36,073 nt of DNA from DATJWY01 sp035500775. GTDB taxonomy: Bacteria; Pseudomonadota; Alphaproteobacteria; Acetobacterales; Acetobacteraceae. Numbering within the stretch: the first letter of the stretch is position 1; each line of letters begins with the position of its first letter. Positions 17,692 to 25,739 of the stretch are shown here, piece by piece. The position numbers were made by a program, and so were the translations under genes. The stretch covers positions 1 to 36,073 of the forward strand of contig DATJWY010000086.1 of the NCBI GenBank assembly GCA_035500775.1. Reading direction: 5' to 3'. A model generated the notes under the pieces. That model was not told the DNA's origin. It did not search any database and was given only the letters and a program-made list of their open reading frames with translations.

Positions 17692-19148
17692 GCGGTCCCC
17701 ACGAGGTCGCGGATCACCGAGACGTCGTCGAACGGGATCGTCTCGGCGCCGATGATCTGGCCCTGTTCATGCCCCTTGCCGGCGACGGCGAGCACGTCGC
17801 CGGGGCCAAGGCTCGCGAGCCCGGCTTCGATGGCCCGGGCGCGGTCGCCGATCTCGCGCGCGCCAGGGCAGGCGGCGAGGATGGCGGCGCGGATCGCCGC
17901 CGGCTTCTCGCTGCGCGGATTGTCGTCGGTGACGAGGACGGTGTCGGCGAGGCGGGCGGCCACCTCGCCCATCAGCGGGCGCTTGCCCGGATCGCGGTCG
18001 CCGCCGGCGCCGAACACCACCACCAGCCGGCGCGCATGCGGCCGCAGCGCGGTGAGCAGGCGGGCGAGCGCGTCCGGCGTGTGCGCGTAATCGACATAGG
18101 CCGCGGCACCGTTCGGCAGCGTGGCGGCCCGCTCCATGCGGCCGCGCACGCCGACGAGGCGGGGCAGGCGGTCGAACACGTCGCGCCCGCTGGTGGCCTC
18201 GGCCAGGGCGGCGGCGAGCAGGGCATTATCCGCCTGGAACCGGCCGGGCAGGGCGATCTCCACGGTGTGGCGGACGCCCTCGGCCTCGATCTCCAATGCC
18301 TGTCCGTCCGGACGCGGGATGGCGCGGAGCAGGCGGAGCGTCGTGCCGGCCTCGCCGACGGTGCGCAGGTCCAGATGCCGCTGCGCGGCAATGTCGCGCA
18401 GCGCCGCGAGGGTCACGCCGTCCATGTCGGCATTGACCACGGCGTGAGCGCCCGGCGGTAGCAGTTCTGTGAATAGACGCAACTTCGCAGTGCGATAAGC
18501 TTTTTCGGTGCCGTGATAATCGAGGTGGTCTCGGGTGAGATTACTGAACGCCGCCGCGGCGAGGCGCACGCCATCCAGCCGGTACTGGTCGAGCCCATGC
18601 GAGGAGGCTTCCAGCGCCGCGTGCGTCACCCCCTTGCGCGCCAGGGCGGCGAGGCTCAGCGCGAGCGCCACCGGGTCGGGCGTGGTCAGGCTGCCGCCTT
18701 CCGGCCCGTCCGGGCCGATAAGGCCGAGCGTGCCGAGGCTCGCCGCGCGCTTGCCGCCGAGCGTCCAGAGTTGGCGCAGGAAATCGACCGTGCTGGTCTT
18801 GCCGTTGGTGCCGGTGACGGCGACCACCGTTTCCGGCTGCGCGCCGGCGAAGGCGGCGGCCATGCGGGCGAGGGCGAGGCGCGGCTCCGCAGCCTCGATC
18901 AGCGGCAGCGGCGGCACGCCGGGCGGCCATTCCGTGCCGACCGGCGCGAGCACGGCGGCGGCGCCGCGCGCCACCGCGTCGGCGATGAAGGCGCGGCCAT
19001 CGACGCGCGCGCCGGGCAGGGCGGCGAACAAGGTGCCGGGGCGCACCGCGCGGCTATCGGCGGTCAGGCCGGTGATGGCGATACCGCCGCCGCGGAAGCC
19101 GGGAGGGACGTGCATCTCGCCCGCGCGCATCATCTCATTCAGCGTCAT
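17688..19148 (-). CDS. murE: UDP-MurNAc-L-Ala-D-Glu--meso-diaminopimelate ligase MurE
   Basis: MurE adds the third residue of the stem peptide. The 486-residue protein has the N-terminal TADSRAVRPGTLFAAL, the ATP loop TGTNGKTST (112-120) and DNPR (409-412), the motif that marks ligases using meso-diaminopimelate rather than lysine, so the wall is predicted to be of the usual Gram-negative A1-gamma type. The ATG at 19148 lies 14 bp inside ftsI. A downstream Met at residue 6 or 7 is possible but would clip only a few residues. Confidence 0.96.
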   Translation of the reverse strand: MTLNEMMRAGEMHVPPGFRGGGIAITGLTADSRAVRPGTLFAALPGARVDGRAFIADAVARGAAAVLAPVGTEWPPGVPPLPLIEAAEPRLALARMAAAFAGAQPETVVAVTGTNGKTSTVDFLRQLWTLGGKRAASLGTLGLIGPDGPEGGSLTTPDPVALALSLAALARKGVTHAALEASSHGLDQYRLDGVRLAAAAFSNLTRDHLDYHGTEKAYRTAKLRLFTELLPPGAHAVVNADMDGVTLAALRDIAAQRHLDLRTVGEAGTTLRLLRAIPRPDGQALEIEAEGVRHTVEIALPGRFQADNALLAAALAEATSGRDVFDRLPRLVGVRGRMERAATLPNGAAAYVDYAHTPDALARLLTALRPHARRLVVVFGAGGDRDPGKRPLMGEVAARLADTVLVTDDNPRSEKPAAIRAAILAACPGAREIGDRARAIEAGLASLGPGDVLAVAGKGHEQGQIIGAETIPFDDVSVIRDLVGTA

Positions 19149-21159
19149 CAGCGGGGACCCGGAACGCGGCTTCGTGGCGCAGGGGGGTATTGGCGGTGCG
19201 ATGCTTGGCTGCCGGCGGCGGCACGCCGTCGTCCTCCTCGTTCATCGCGGCCGCGGCCGCAGCTGTGGCCGCGGCGAAGGCGCGGATCGCCTCGGGGTTG
19301 CCGGTCGGCTCGCCGCTGCCGCGCCCCGGCTGCAGCGGGATCGCGAGCGAGGCCTGGATCTCGTCGAAGTTCTTGATCTCCGGGAACAGGCCGAGCATGG
19401 GCGCGATGCGCGCGATGACCCGCCCGGCGCCGGGCGCGCTCACCTGGCCGGCGGTCGAGTAGCCGCCGGTGCTGGCATTGCCGTGCGGCTCGTCGAGCAT
19501 GAAATAGACCGCGTAGCGCGGCGCGTTCATCGGGAAGACGCTCATGAAGGCGCTGACATTGGTGTGCTTCTTGTAGCCGTGTGCGCCGACCTTTTCCGCC
19601 GTGCCGGTCTTGCCGCCGACGAAATAGCCTTGCACGTCCGCCGCCTTGCCGTAGCCGTTGGTGACGACGAGGCGCATCAGCTTGCGGACCGTGTCGGAGG
19701 TCGATTTCGCCATCATCGGCACGCCCTGCGGCGGCGGCGCGTCAGGGGGCAGCGCAAGCATGGTCGGAGTCAGCACGTAGCCGCCATTGGCGAGCGCCGC
19801 CGTGCCGCGCACGACATGCAGCGGCGAGACGGCGATGCCGTGGCCAAACCCGACCGTCATCACCGTCGGATCCTTCCAGTTGCTCGCGGGCGGAATGATC
19901 GGCAACCCCGCCTCCGGCAACTGCACGCCGATCCGGCTGAACATGCCCATCGTCTTCAGCCAGGTGCGCTGGCGTTCCGACCCCACCGTCAGCGCGACAT
20001 GCGCCGCGCCGAGATTGGAGGAGTAGGCGAGCACTTCCGGCAGATAGAGGAAGCGGTTCTTGCCCTTGAAATCAGTGATGGTGAAGCGGCCGATATGGAT
20101 CGGATGCGCGGCGTCGAATTCGTCCCAGATATGAGCGGTACCGTAATCGAGCGCCATCGCCGCGGTTTGCAGCTTGAACGTGCTGCCCGGCTCGAACATG
20201 CCGGTGACGGCACGGTTGAAGCGATCGTCCGGCGGAGTCGCGCCGAAATCATTGGCGTCGTAATCGGGCAGGCTGACCATGGCCAGCACCTCGCCGGTGC
20301 GCACGTCCATCACGATGCCGCAGGCGCCGATCGCCTGGAACTCGGTTTTCGCCTGGTCGAGTTCTTCGCGCATGACCGCCTGCACGCGCACGTCGATCGA
20401 GAGGTGCAGCGGATCGGTGTTGTTGCGCAGGCGCTTGTCGAAATACCGTTCCACCCCGGCGACGCCGCGGCTATCCACATCGACGCCGCCGAGCACCTGC
20501 GCCGCCACGCGGCCGAGCGGGTAGCGCCGCTTCTCCCCCGGCTCGAAGTAGATGCCGGGAATGCCGAGATCGTTGATCGCGATCTCTTCCGGCGGCGTGA
20601 TCTGGCGCTCCAGATACACGAATTGCCGGCCGGAGGTGAGGCGGGCGCGCGCCATATCCTCATCGAGCCGGGGCAGCACGGATTTGAGCCGGTGCGCCGC
20701 ATCGGCCGGGTCGATCATCTCGCGCGGATTGGCGAACAGCGCCGCGGTGGGCAGAGAGATCGCCAGGATCTCGCCGTTGCGGTCGGTGATCGTCGCCCGC
20801 ACATGCGGCATGTTCAGGACTTCGGGCTTATCCGACTCCGGTCCTGGATCGGGGGGGACGAGCGGCGCGATCTGCGCCTTGTTCGGCCGCATCGGGAACA
20901 GGATGGTGGCGCCGGCGAGCTTGGCGGTCACGGCGCCGAACAGCAGGCAGAACCCGCCGGCGGCGATCACGAGGCGCGAGCGCGTCAGCTCCAGCGCCGC
21001 CCGGCGCTCCAGATCGGGGGCAGTGATCCGCACCGTCTCGATACGCGGCACGGCGCCCCGGTCCGGGGCGCCGTCGGCGCGTATCGACAGGTTGCTCAGC
21101 CGGGCCCCCGGGGGCGGCCCGTCAGGCGGGGGAGCGCCGGGCGGAGGGCCTTCCGTCAT
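19135..21159 (-). CDS. ftsI: Septal peptidoglycan transpeptidase FtsI (PBP3)
   Basis: FtsI is the class B penicillin-binding protein that crosslinks septal peptidoglycan made by FtsW. The 674-residue product has a Pro/Gly-rich cytoplasmic tail, one membrane span (about 61-80), a pedestal domain (about 120-265) and a transpeptidase domain with the nucleophile in GSTFK (Ser326, Lys329), SSN (380-382) and KTGT (517-520). It is longer than the E. coli protein mainly through the N-terminal tail and an Ala-rich C-terminal extension after about residue 600. The start overlaps the ftsL stop as ATGA; the stop lies 14 bp inside murE. Confidence 0.96.
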   Translation of the reverse strand: MTEGPPPGAPPPDGPPPGARLSNLSIRADGAPDRGAVPRIETVRITAPDLERRAALELTRSRLVIAAGGFCLLFGAVTAKLAGATILFPMRPNKAQIAPLVPPDPGPESDKPEVLNMPHVRATITDRNGEILAISLPTAALFANPREMIDPADAAHRLKSVLPRLDEDMARARLTSGRQFVYLERQITPPEEIAINDLGIPGIYFEPGEKRRYPLGRVAAQVLGGVDVDSRGVAGVERYFDKRLRNNTDPLHLSIDVRVQAVMREELDQAKTEFQAIGACGIVMDVRTGEVLAMVSLPDYDANDFGATPPDDRFNRAVTGMFEPGSTFKLQTAAMALDYGTAHIWDEFDAAHPIHIGRFTITDFKGKNRFLYLPEVLAYSSNLGAAHVALTVGSERQRTWLKTMGMFSRIGVQLPEAGLPIIPPASNWKDPTVMTVGFGHGIAVSPLHVVRGTAALANGGYVLTPTMLALPPDAPPPQGVPMMAKSTSDTVRKLMRLVVTNGYGKAADVQGYFVGGKTGTAEKVGAHGYKKHTNVSAFMSVFPMNAPRYAVYFMLDEPHGNASTGGYSTAGQVSAPGAGRVIARIAPMLGLFPEIKNFDEIQASLAIPLQPGRGSGEPTGNPEAIRAFAAATAAAAAAMNEEDDGVPPPAAKHRTANTPLRHEAAFRVPADDAE

Positions 21160-22199
21160 TGCGACTCCGCCCAGGCCAGGGGAACCGGCGGCGGCAGCGC
21201 GGCGCGGCCGCCGCCAAGGGCGGAGCCGACCACCGGCCCGTTGGCAGGTGCGGCATAGGCCCGCGTGACATAGCCGGGCGCGAACAGCGGACGGGAGGGC
21301 AGCGACGTGCTGACCCGCGAGATCACGGGCCGGTGCGACGGAACCGGGGCCTGCATCGGCCGGGCCATGGCCGACATCACGGCCGCGCCATAAGGCCGCG
21401 GGGCCGCGAGCGGCAACGGCGTGCCGTGGGTCAGCATGGCGCTGGCGGAGGGATCATGCCAGGTGCGGCCGTCGCGATGCGCGAGCCGGATGGGGGGATG
21501 CGCGGGCTTGGCGGGGTGCGCGGCCGGCCGGGCGGCAGCGGCATCGGCCGTCTCGGCGGTGGCGTAGTTATTATGCCCTGTCACCGCGCGCGCGGGCTTC
21601 GGCGCGTGCGGGCGCGCGACGGGGAGGATGGGGGCGGCGCTGTCATCGGCCGCGTCCGCGGTGTCATCCGGCGGCGTCCCGCGCGCGAGGCGGGCCGGCG
21701 GCGTGGCGTGGCGCGGCGCCGGGGCCATGTCGGCGGCGGAGGCGGGATCCTCGTCCGTCATATCCGTCGCCGCGTCCTGACGGCCCGCGGCGGGCGGGGC
21801 AGTTTCCGCCGCCGCGTCCGTCGCCTGGTCGGCGCTCGCCATCACCTGCGCGTCCGCATCCGTGCCGCCGCCCTGATCCGGCGCCGGCTGCACCGGCTGC
21901 ACCGGCTGCGCCTGCGGCGCCGGCAGGCGGCTGGACAGGTCGGCGAGCTGCACGAATTGCGACGGCGCCATCGGCTTGAGTTGCAGGAACCGGTCGGCGA
22001 GATCCTGCAGACGGCCCGGCTCGTTCAGCAGCGCCCATTCCGCGCGCATCATTCCGGTGCGCGCCCGCGCTGCTTCCGTCGCGTGGATCACCTGCGAGAT
22101 CTGGCGGTCGAGCAGCGTGGTCCGGTGCTTCTCCTGATAGAGGTAGAGGCCCGAGGCTCCGGCCAGAAGCAGGCAGACGCATGTGAATGGGCGCATCAT
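21156..22199 (-). CDS. ftsL: FtsL-like division protein with a very long Pro/Ala-rich C-terminus
   Basis: FtsL is a small bitopic coiled-coil protein that bridges FtsQ to FtsW and FtsI. Here the first 90 residues fit: membrane span at about 4-20, then a coiled coil with heptad-like spacing (25-60) and LQDLADRFLQLKPMAPSQF, a short motif typical of alphaproteobacterial FtsL. The remaining 250 or so residues, predicted periplasmic, are low complexity, rich in Pro, Ala, Asp and His, and match nothing I recognise. The family is usually 90-150 residues. The identity rests on position between rsmH and ftsI and on the N-terminus. The start (ATG at 22199 or the adjacent 22196) overlaps rsmH and the stop overlaps ftsI, both as ATGA. 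Confidence 0.85.
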   Translation of the reverse strand: MMRPFTCVCLLLAGASGLYLYQEKHRTTLLDRQISQVIHATEAARARTGMMRAEWALLNEPGRLQDLADRFLQLKPMAPSQFVQLADLSSRLPAPQAQPVQPVQPAPDQGGGTDADAQVMASADQATDAAAETAPPAAGRQDAATDMTDEDPASAADMAPAPRHATPPARLARGTPPDDTADAADDSAAPILPVARPHAPKPARAVTGHNNYATAETADAAAARPAAHPAKPAHPPIRLAHRDGRTWHDPSASAMLTHGTPLPLAAPRPYGAAVMSAMARPMQAPVPSHRPVISRVSTSLPSRPLFAPGYVTRAYAAPANGPVVGSALGGGRAALPPPVPLAWAESQ

Positions 22200-23194
22200 G
22201 ACGGGTTCGTCTCGCCGGCAGTAAGGGTTTCGGGGGACGACAGCTTTTGGATCGCGCGCAGCCGGGCGCTGCGGGCGCGGGGATTGGCGTCGGCTTCCGC
22301 CGCGCCGGGCCGCCAGGCCTTCGGCGTGAGCAGGCGGAACTCCGCCGCCGCGCGCGGGGTGAGGCCGCGCGGATCATGCCGGGACGGCGACGGCGCGCGG
22401 CCGGCCACCTCGGTCATGAACCGTTTGACGATGCGGTCCTCGAGGGAATGGAACGAGACCACGACCAGCCGCCCGCCGGGCGCGAGCAGCCGCGTCGCAT
22501 CCGCGAGCGCGCGCTCGATCTCGCCAAGCTCGTCATTCACCTGGATGCGCAGCGCCTGGAAGCTGCGCGTGGCCGGGTCGATGCCGGAGCGATCCGGCGG
22601 CACCACGGCGCGGATGATGCTGGCAAGCCGCCCCGTCGTCGTGATCGGTGCTTCCGCGCGCGCGGCGACGATGGCGCGGGCGATGCGGCGGGAGAGCCGT
22701 TCCTCGCCGAAACGGAACAGCAGGTCGGCGAGCGTCCGTTCGTCCAGCGTGTTGACGAGATCGGCGGCGCTCACGCCATCGCGCGCCATGCGCATGTCGA
22801 GCGGGCCGTCGGCACGGAAGCTGAAGCCGCGCGCCGGGTCGTCAAGTTGGAAGGAGGAGACGCCGAGATCGAGCACCACGCCGTCGAGCGTGCCGACGCC
22901 GCGCGCGGCGAGCAGCTTCAGCATGTCGCCGAAACCGCCATGGACGAGATGCAGCCGGCCGGGATAGCGCGCGGCGAGTGCGGCGCCGCGGGCGATCGCG
23001 TCCGGGTCGCGGTCGATCGCCCAGAGCGTGCAGGGAGCGGCATCGAGGATCGCGGCCGCGTAGCCGCCGCCGCCGAACGTGCCGTCGAGATAGATGCCGC
23101 CGGCGCGCGGGGCGAGCGCCTCCAGCACTTCCGCGAGCATGACCGGGACATGTCCCGGAACGTGCGCCGGCGGTGCAATGCGGGCGTGCATCAT
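22196..23194 (-). CDS. rsmH: 16S rRNA (cytosine-1402-N4)-methyltransferase RsmH
   Basis: RsmH (older name MraW) methylates N4 of C1402 in the ribosomal P site and is almost always the second dcw gene. The 332-residue product begins HVPVMLAEVLEAL, has the SAM-binding DGTFGGGGY (37-45), WAIDRDPDAI, LDLGVSSFQLDD and, near the C-terminus, VVSFHSLEDRIVKRF, all family hallmarks. Two adjacent ATGs exist; the one at 23194 forms an ATGA with mraZ. The stop overlaps ftsL. Confidence 0.97.
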   Translation of the reverse strand: MMHARIAPPAHVPGHVPVMLAEVLEALAPRAGGIYLDGTFGGGGYAAAILDAAPCTLWAIDRDPDAIARGAALAARYPGRLHLVHGGFGDMLKLLAARGVGTLDGVVLDLGVSSFQLDDPARGFSFRADGPLDMRMARDGVSAADLVNTLDERTLADLLFRFGEERLSRRIARAIVAARAEAPITTTGRLASIIRAVVPPDRSGIDPATRSFQALRIQVNDELGEIERALADATRLLAPGGRLVVVSFHSLEDRIVKRFMTEVAGRAPSPSRHDPRGLTPRAAAEFRLLTPKAWRPGAAEADANPRARSARLRAIQKLSSPETLTAGETNPS

Positions 23195-23652
23195 GCGCCG
23201 CCTCCAGGCAGCGTCAGGCCGCGCGCGCGGGCGCGCTCGCGGGCTTCGTTCCGCCGCTGCTCGGCGGCGGCGGGTTCCCAGATCTGGAAGATTCGGCCTA
23301 GCCCCATGAAAACCACGGTCTCGGTAAGTCCTGCATGCGCCACAAGTGAGTCGGGCAGCACAATGCGTCCTTCGCGATCCGATTCGACAGGAAATGCGTC
23401 GGCATAAAGCGCAGCGGCGAGGTCATCATGGTCCTCGCTGAACATGTCGAGCCGGTCGAGCGGCTGCGCGAGCGTCTGGAAGACCGTCGCCGGCCAGGCC
23501 TCGATGCAGGGGTGCTTGTGCGAGGGGCGCAGCACCAGCGAGGCCGCGCCGCCCTCCGACTGGGCACGCAGACTGGCGCGGAACGGCGCGGGGACGGAAA
23601 CGCGTCCCTTGGCGTCCAGCCGGTTCTGGTGGGTGCCCAGGAAATGGCTCAT
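23191..23652 (-). CDS. mraZ: Division and cell wall cluster regulator MraZ
   Basis: MraZ is a DNA-binding protein of the AbrB/SpoVT fold that represses the promoter of its own cluster in the bacteria studied. The ATG at 23652 gives 153 residues with two swapped-hairpin repeats carrying the diagnostic DAKGRVSVPA (13-22) and DREGRIVLP (92-100). The frame is open upstream to 23904, but that part crosses the promoter and is not protein-like. The Shine-Dalgarno is poor. Four TGGG boxes over the promoter 160-200 bp upstream are the expected target. It is the first gene of the overlapping operon. Confidence 0.96.
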   Translation of the reverse strand: MSHFLGTHQNRLDAKGRVSVPAPFRASLRAQSEGGAASLVLRPSHKHPCIEAWPATVFQTLAQPLDRLDMFSEDHDDLAAALYADAFPVESDREGRIVLPDSLVAHAGLTETVVFMGLGRIFQIWEPAAAEQRRNEARERARARGLTLPGGGA

Positions 23653-23809
23653 CCGGCCAGGCCTGCCTTCGCTCTCCCCGCGGTCCGCTGGGTGCGGACC
23701 CCCCCCTTTTTTCTGCGCACCCTCCCCGTCCGCAGCCGGACATGGACCCCGGGCAGACCGCGCCGAGAGCGATCTGCCTCCGGAAACACCCTGCGGATAA
23801 CCCGCTGCG

Positions 23810-23853
23810 TGGGATGCCGTGGGATAGCATGGGCAGATATGGGCGTCAAAGGG
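23810..23853 (+). promoter_or_regulatory. MraZ operator: four TGGG boxes at 10-bp spacing
   Basis: On the plus strand TGGG begins at 23810, 23820, 23830 and 23840, with a degenerate AGGG at 23850. MraZ is known to bind direct TGGGN repeats separated by 5 bp, that is a 10-bp period, so the match is exact in motif and spacing. The boxes overlap the -10 and -35 of the candidate mra promoter, which fits autorepression. Read along the mraZ coding strand they are CCCA repeats. Confidence 0.85.
23821..23849 (-). promoter_or_regulatory. Candidate promoter of the dcw operon
   Basis: On the minus strand TTGACG (23849-23844) and TATCCC (23826-23821) are separated by exactly 17 bp, a sigma70-like arrangement. 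Transcription would start near 23814 and leave a leader of about 160 nt before mraZ. The MraZ boxes cover the whole promoter, which strengthens the call. Because the downstream genes all overlap, this may be the main promoter of the cluster. Confidence 0.65.
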
Positions 23854-23892
23854 AATGCGGTGCAGCGAAGCGTGGAGGCAGCGAATTTTTTT

Positions 23893-23933
23893 GAGCCATT
23901 TCAACGGGCTGTGTAATGTTATTGAAATGGCTC
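23893..23933. promoter_or_regulatory. 12-bp perfect inverted repeat upstream of the mra promoter
   Basis: GAGCCATTTCAA (23893-23904) and TTGAAATGGCTC (23922-23933) are perfect inverted copies around a 17-bp AT-rich spacer. The repeat lies 44-84 bp upstream of the mra -35. The seven-base T run at about 23886-23892 is on the wrong side for a terminator in either direction, so a protein-binding site is more likely. No regulator can be named from the sequence. Confidence 0.5.
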
Positions 23934-23971
23934 GCGCAGTTGCGCACGGGGTGCTGGCCTGCAGCGAAACC

Positions 23972-23980
23972 TGTGGATAA
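23972..23980 (-). promoter_or_regulatory. Consensus DnaA box upstream of the dcw promoter
   Basis: TGTGGATAA on the plus strand is the complement of the consensus DnaA box TTATCCACA. It lies about 123 bp upstream of the mra -35. A one-mismatch version (TGCGGATAA) occurs nearer the gene at about 23792-23800, and TTGTGGAAA follows the perfect box. One perfect 9-mer may be chance, but the setting next to division genes makes DnaA control plausible. Confidence 0.4.
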
Positions 23981-24095
23981 GTTTGTGGAAATAGGTGCGC
24001 GTCCTGCGAACAAGATGGCGCGGACGGCTTCCGGACAGGGGTTTTCCTGTGGGGCGAAATGCCGGCCCACGGGCGGACGGAAAAACGAGGAGAGA

Positions 24096-24506
<411 letters not shown>

Positions 24507-24512
24507 GAACGC

Positions 24513-24541
24513 AACCTGAGGGCGGGGAGGGGGCGCGTCAA
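24513..24541 (-). promoter_or_regulatory. Candidate rnpB promoter
   Basis: On the minus strand TTGACG (24541-24536) is followed after exactly 17 bp by CAGGTT (24518-24513), and the predicted RNA 5' end lies 7 bp beyond. Spacing is ideal although the -10 is weak. The dispersed element (24560-24675) lies directly upstream of this promoter. Confidence 0.45.
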
Positions 24542-24559
24542 GGGGGGCGGGAAAAGGAA

Positions 24560-24675
24560 GGCCAGGGGCTCCGCCCCTGGCCCCCGCCAAAGGCTAAACC
24601 TTTGGAATCCATTACTTAAAGTGGTGCGGGTCTGGGGGCGCTCGCCCCCAGCGGGTCCAGGGCGGAGCCCTGGCC
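24560..24675 (-). repeat. Four-hairpin dispersed element, copy B (complete, inverted)
   Basis: This is the only complete copy in the window, 116 bp, reading on the minus strand as hairpin 1 (24673-24657, stem CCAGGGC), hairpin 2 (24651-24632, stem CTGGGGGC), the core TTTAAGTAATGGATTCC, hairpin 3 (24605-24587, stem CCAAAGG) and hairpin 4 (24580-24562, stem CCAGGGGC). Compared with copies A and C, hairpin 2 has a compensated base-pair swap and hairpins 1, 3 and 4 differ only in the loops. It lies between the divergent rnpB and oxidoreductase genes, so it cannot be serving merely as a gene-end terminator here. Confidence 0.88.
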
Positions 24676-24735
24676 TGTTTGACGTCGCCGGCCGAACGCC
24701 CAAGATGCGTGCCGACGCCTTGCCCGGAGGAACGG

Positions 24736-25737
24736 ATGACCCAGCCGCACAGCATGACCTTCATCGCCGTCCCCGAACCCGGAGGGCCGGAGGCGATGCG
24801 GCCCGAGACGGGGCCCGTGCCTTCTCCCGCGCCCGACGAGGTGTTGATCCGGGTCCAGGTGGCCGGGGTGAACCGGCCGGATGTGGTGCAGCGCAAGGGG
24901 TTGTATCCGCCGCCGCCGGATGCGAGCCCGGTGCTCGGCCTGGAAGTGGCGGGCGAGGTGGTTGCCACCGGTGCCGCGGTCACGGCCTGGAAGGTGGGCG
25001 ACCGGGTCTGCGCCCTGACCAATGGCGGCGGCTATGCCGAGTATTGCGTCGCGCCGGAGACGCAGTGCCTGCCCTGGCCGGAGGGCTATGACGCGCTGCG
25101 CGCCGCCGCGCTGCCGGAAACCTATTTCACCGTCTGGGCCAATCTGTTCCGCCTCGGCCGCCTCGTTCCCGGGGAGCGCGCGCTCGTGCATGGCGGCACT
25201 GGCGGCATCGGCGTCACCGCCATCCAGCTCGCGCACGAATTCGGCGCCACCGTGTTCACCACCGCCGGTTCGGCGGAGAAATGTGCCGCCTGCCTCCGTT
25301 TCGGTGCCGATCACGCGATCAATTACCGGGAGGCGGATTTCCTGCAGAGCATCCAGGAGATCACCGGCAAGGAAGGCGTCGATGTCATCCTGGACGTGAT
25401 CGGCGCGGCCTATTTCGCCCGCAATCTGCGCGTGCTGAAGCGGGACGGGCGGCTGGTCATCATCGCGCTCCAAGGCGGCACCAAGGTCGATGGCTTCGAT
25501 CTGACGCCGGTCATGGTGCGGCGGCTGACCATCACCGGCTCCACCCTGCGTGCCCGTTCCCCGGCGCAGAAGGCGGAGATCGCGCGCGACCTGCACGCCA
25601 AGGTCTGGCCGGTGCTGGATGCGGGGCGCTGCGGGCCGGTGATCCATGCGACCTTCCCGCTCGCCGAGGCGGCGCGGGCCCATGCGCTGATGGAGGAAGG
25701 GTCGCATATCGGCAAGATCATGCTGACGGTCGGCTGA
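24736..25737 (+). CDS. NAD(P)H-quinone oxidoreductase, PIG3/QOR type
   Basis: A medium-chain, zinc-free reductase that moves electrons from NADPH to quinones or related enones. The ATG at 24736 follows a strong GGAGG Shine-Dalgarno and gives 333 residues. An N-terminal GroES-like domain (VNRPDVVQRKGLYPPP, LGLEVAGEVVATG) is followed by a Rossmann domain with HGGTGGIGVTAIQLA (152-166) and the family's C-terminal HIGKIMLTVG. The fit is best to the p53-inducible PIG3-like quinone reductase group. A frame open from 24679 is rejected for lack of a ribosome site. It forms a two-gene unit with the esterase that starts 2 bp after its stop. The true substrate cannot be told from sequence. Confidence 0.92.
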   Translation: MTQPHSMTFIAVPEPGGPEAMRPETGPVPSPAPDEVLIRVQVAGVNRPDVVQRKGLYPPPPDASPVLGLEVAGEVVATGAAVTAWKVGDRVCALTNGGGYAEYCVAPETQCLPWPEGYDALRAAALPETYFTVWANLFRLGRLVPGERALVHGGTGGIGVTAIQLAHEFGATVFTTAGSAEKCAACLRFGADHAINYREADFLQSIQEITGKEGVDVILDVIGAAYFARNLRVLKRDGRLVIIALQGGTKVDGFDLTPVMVRRLTITGSTLRARSPAQKAEIARDLHAKVWPVLDAGRCGPVIHATFPLAEAARAHALMEEGSHIGKIMLTVG

Positions 25738-25739
25738 GC

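Noticed and set aside
18535..21258. 907-codon plus-strand open frame opposite ftsI and murE
   Set aside because: Antisense shadow of well-supported genes; no recognisable domain and no ribosome site.
23886..23933. Intrinsic terminator formed by the 12-bp inverted repeat and T run
   Set aside because: The T run precedes the hairpin on the plus strand and reads as A run on the minus strand, so it is on the wrong side both ways, and no plus-strand gene ends here.
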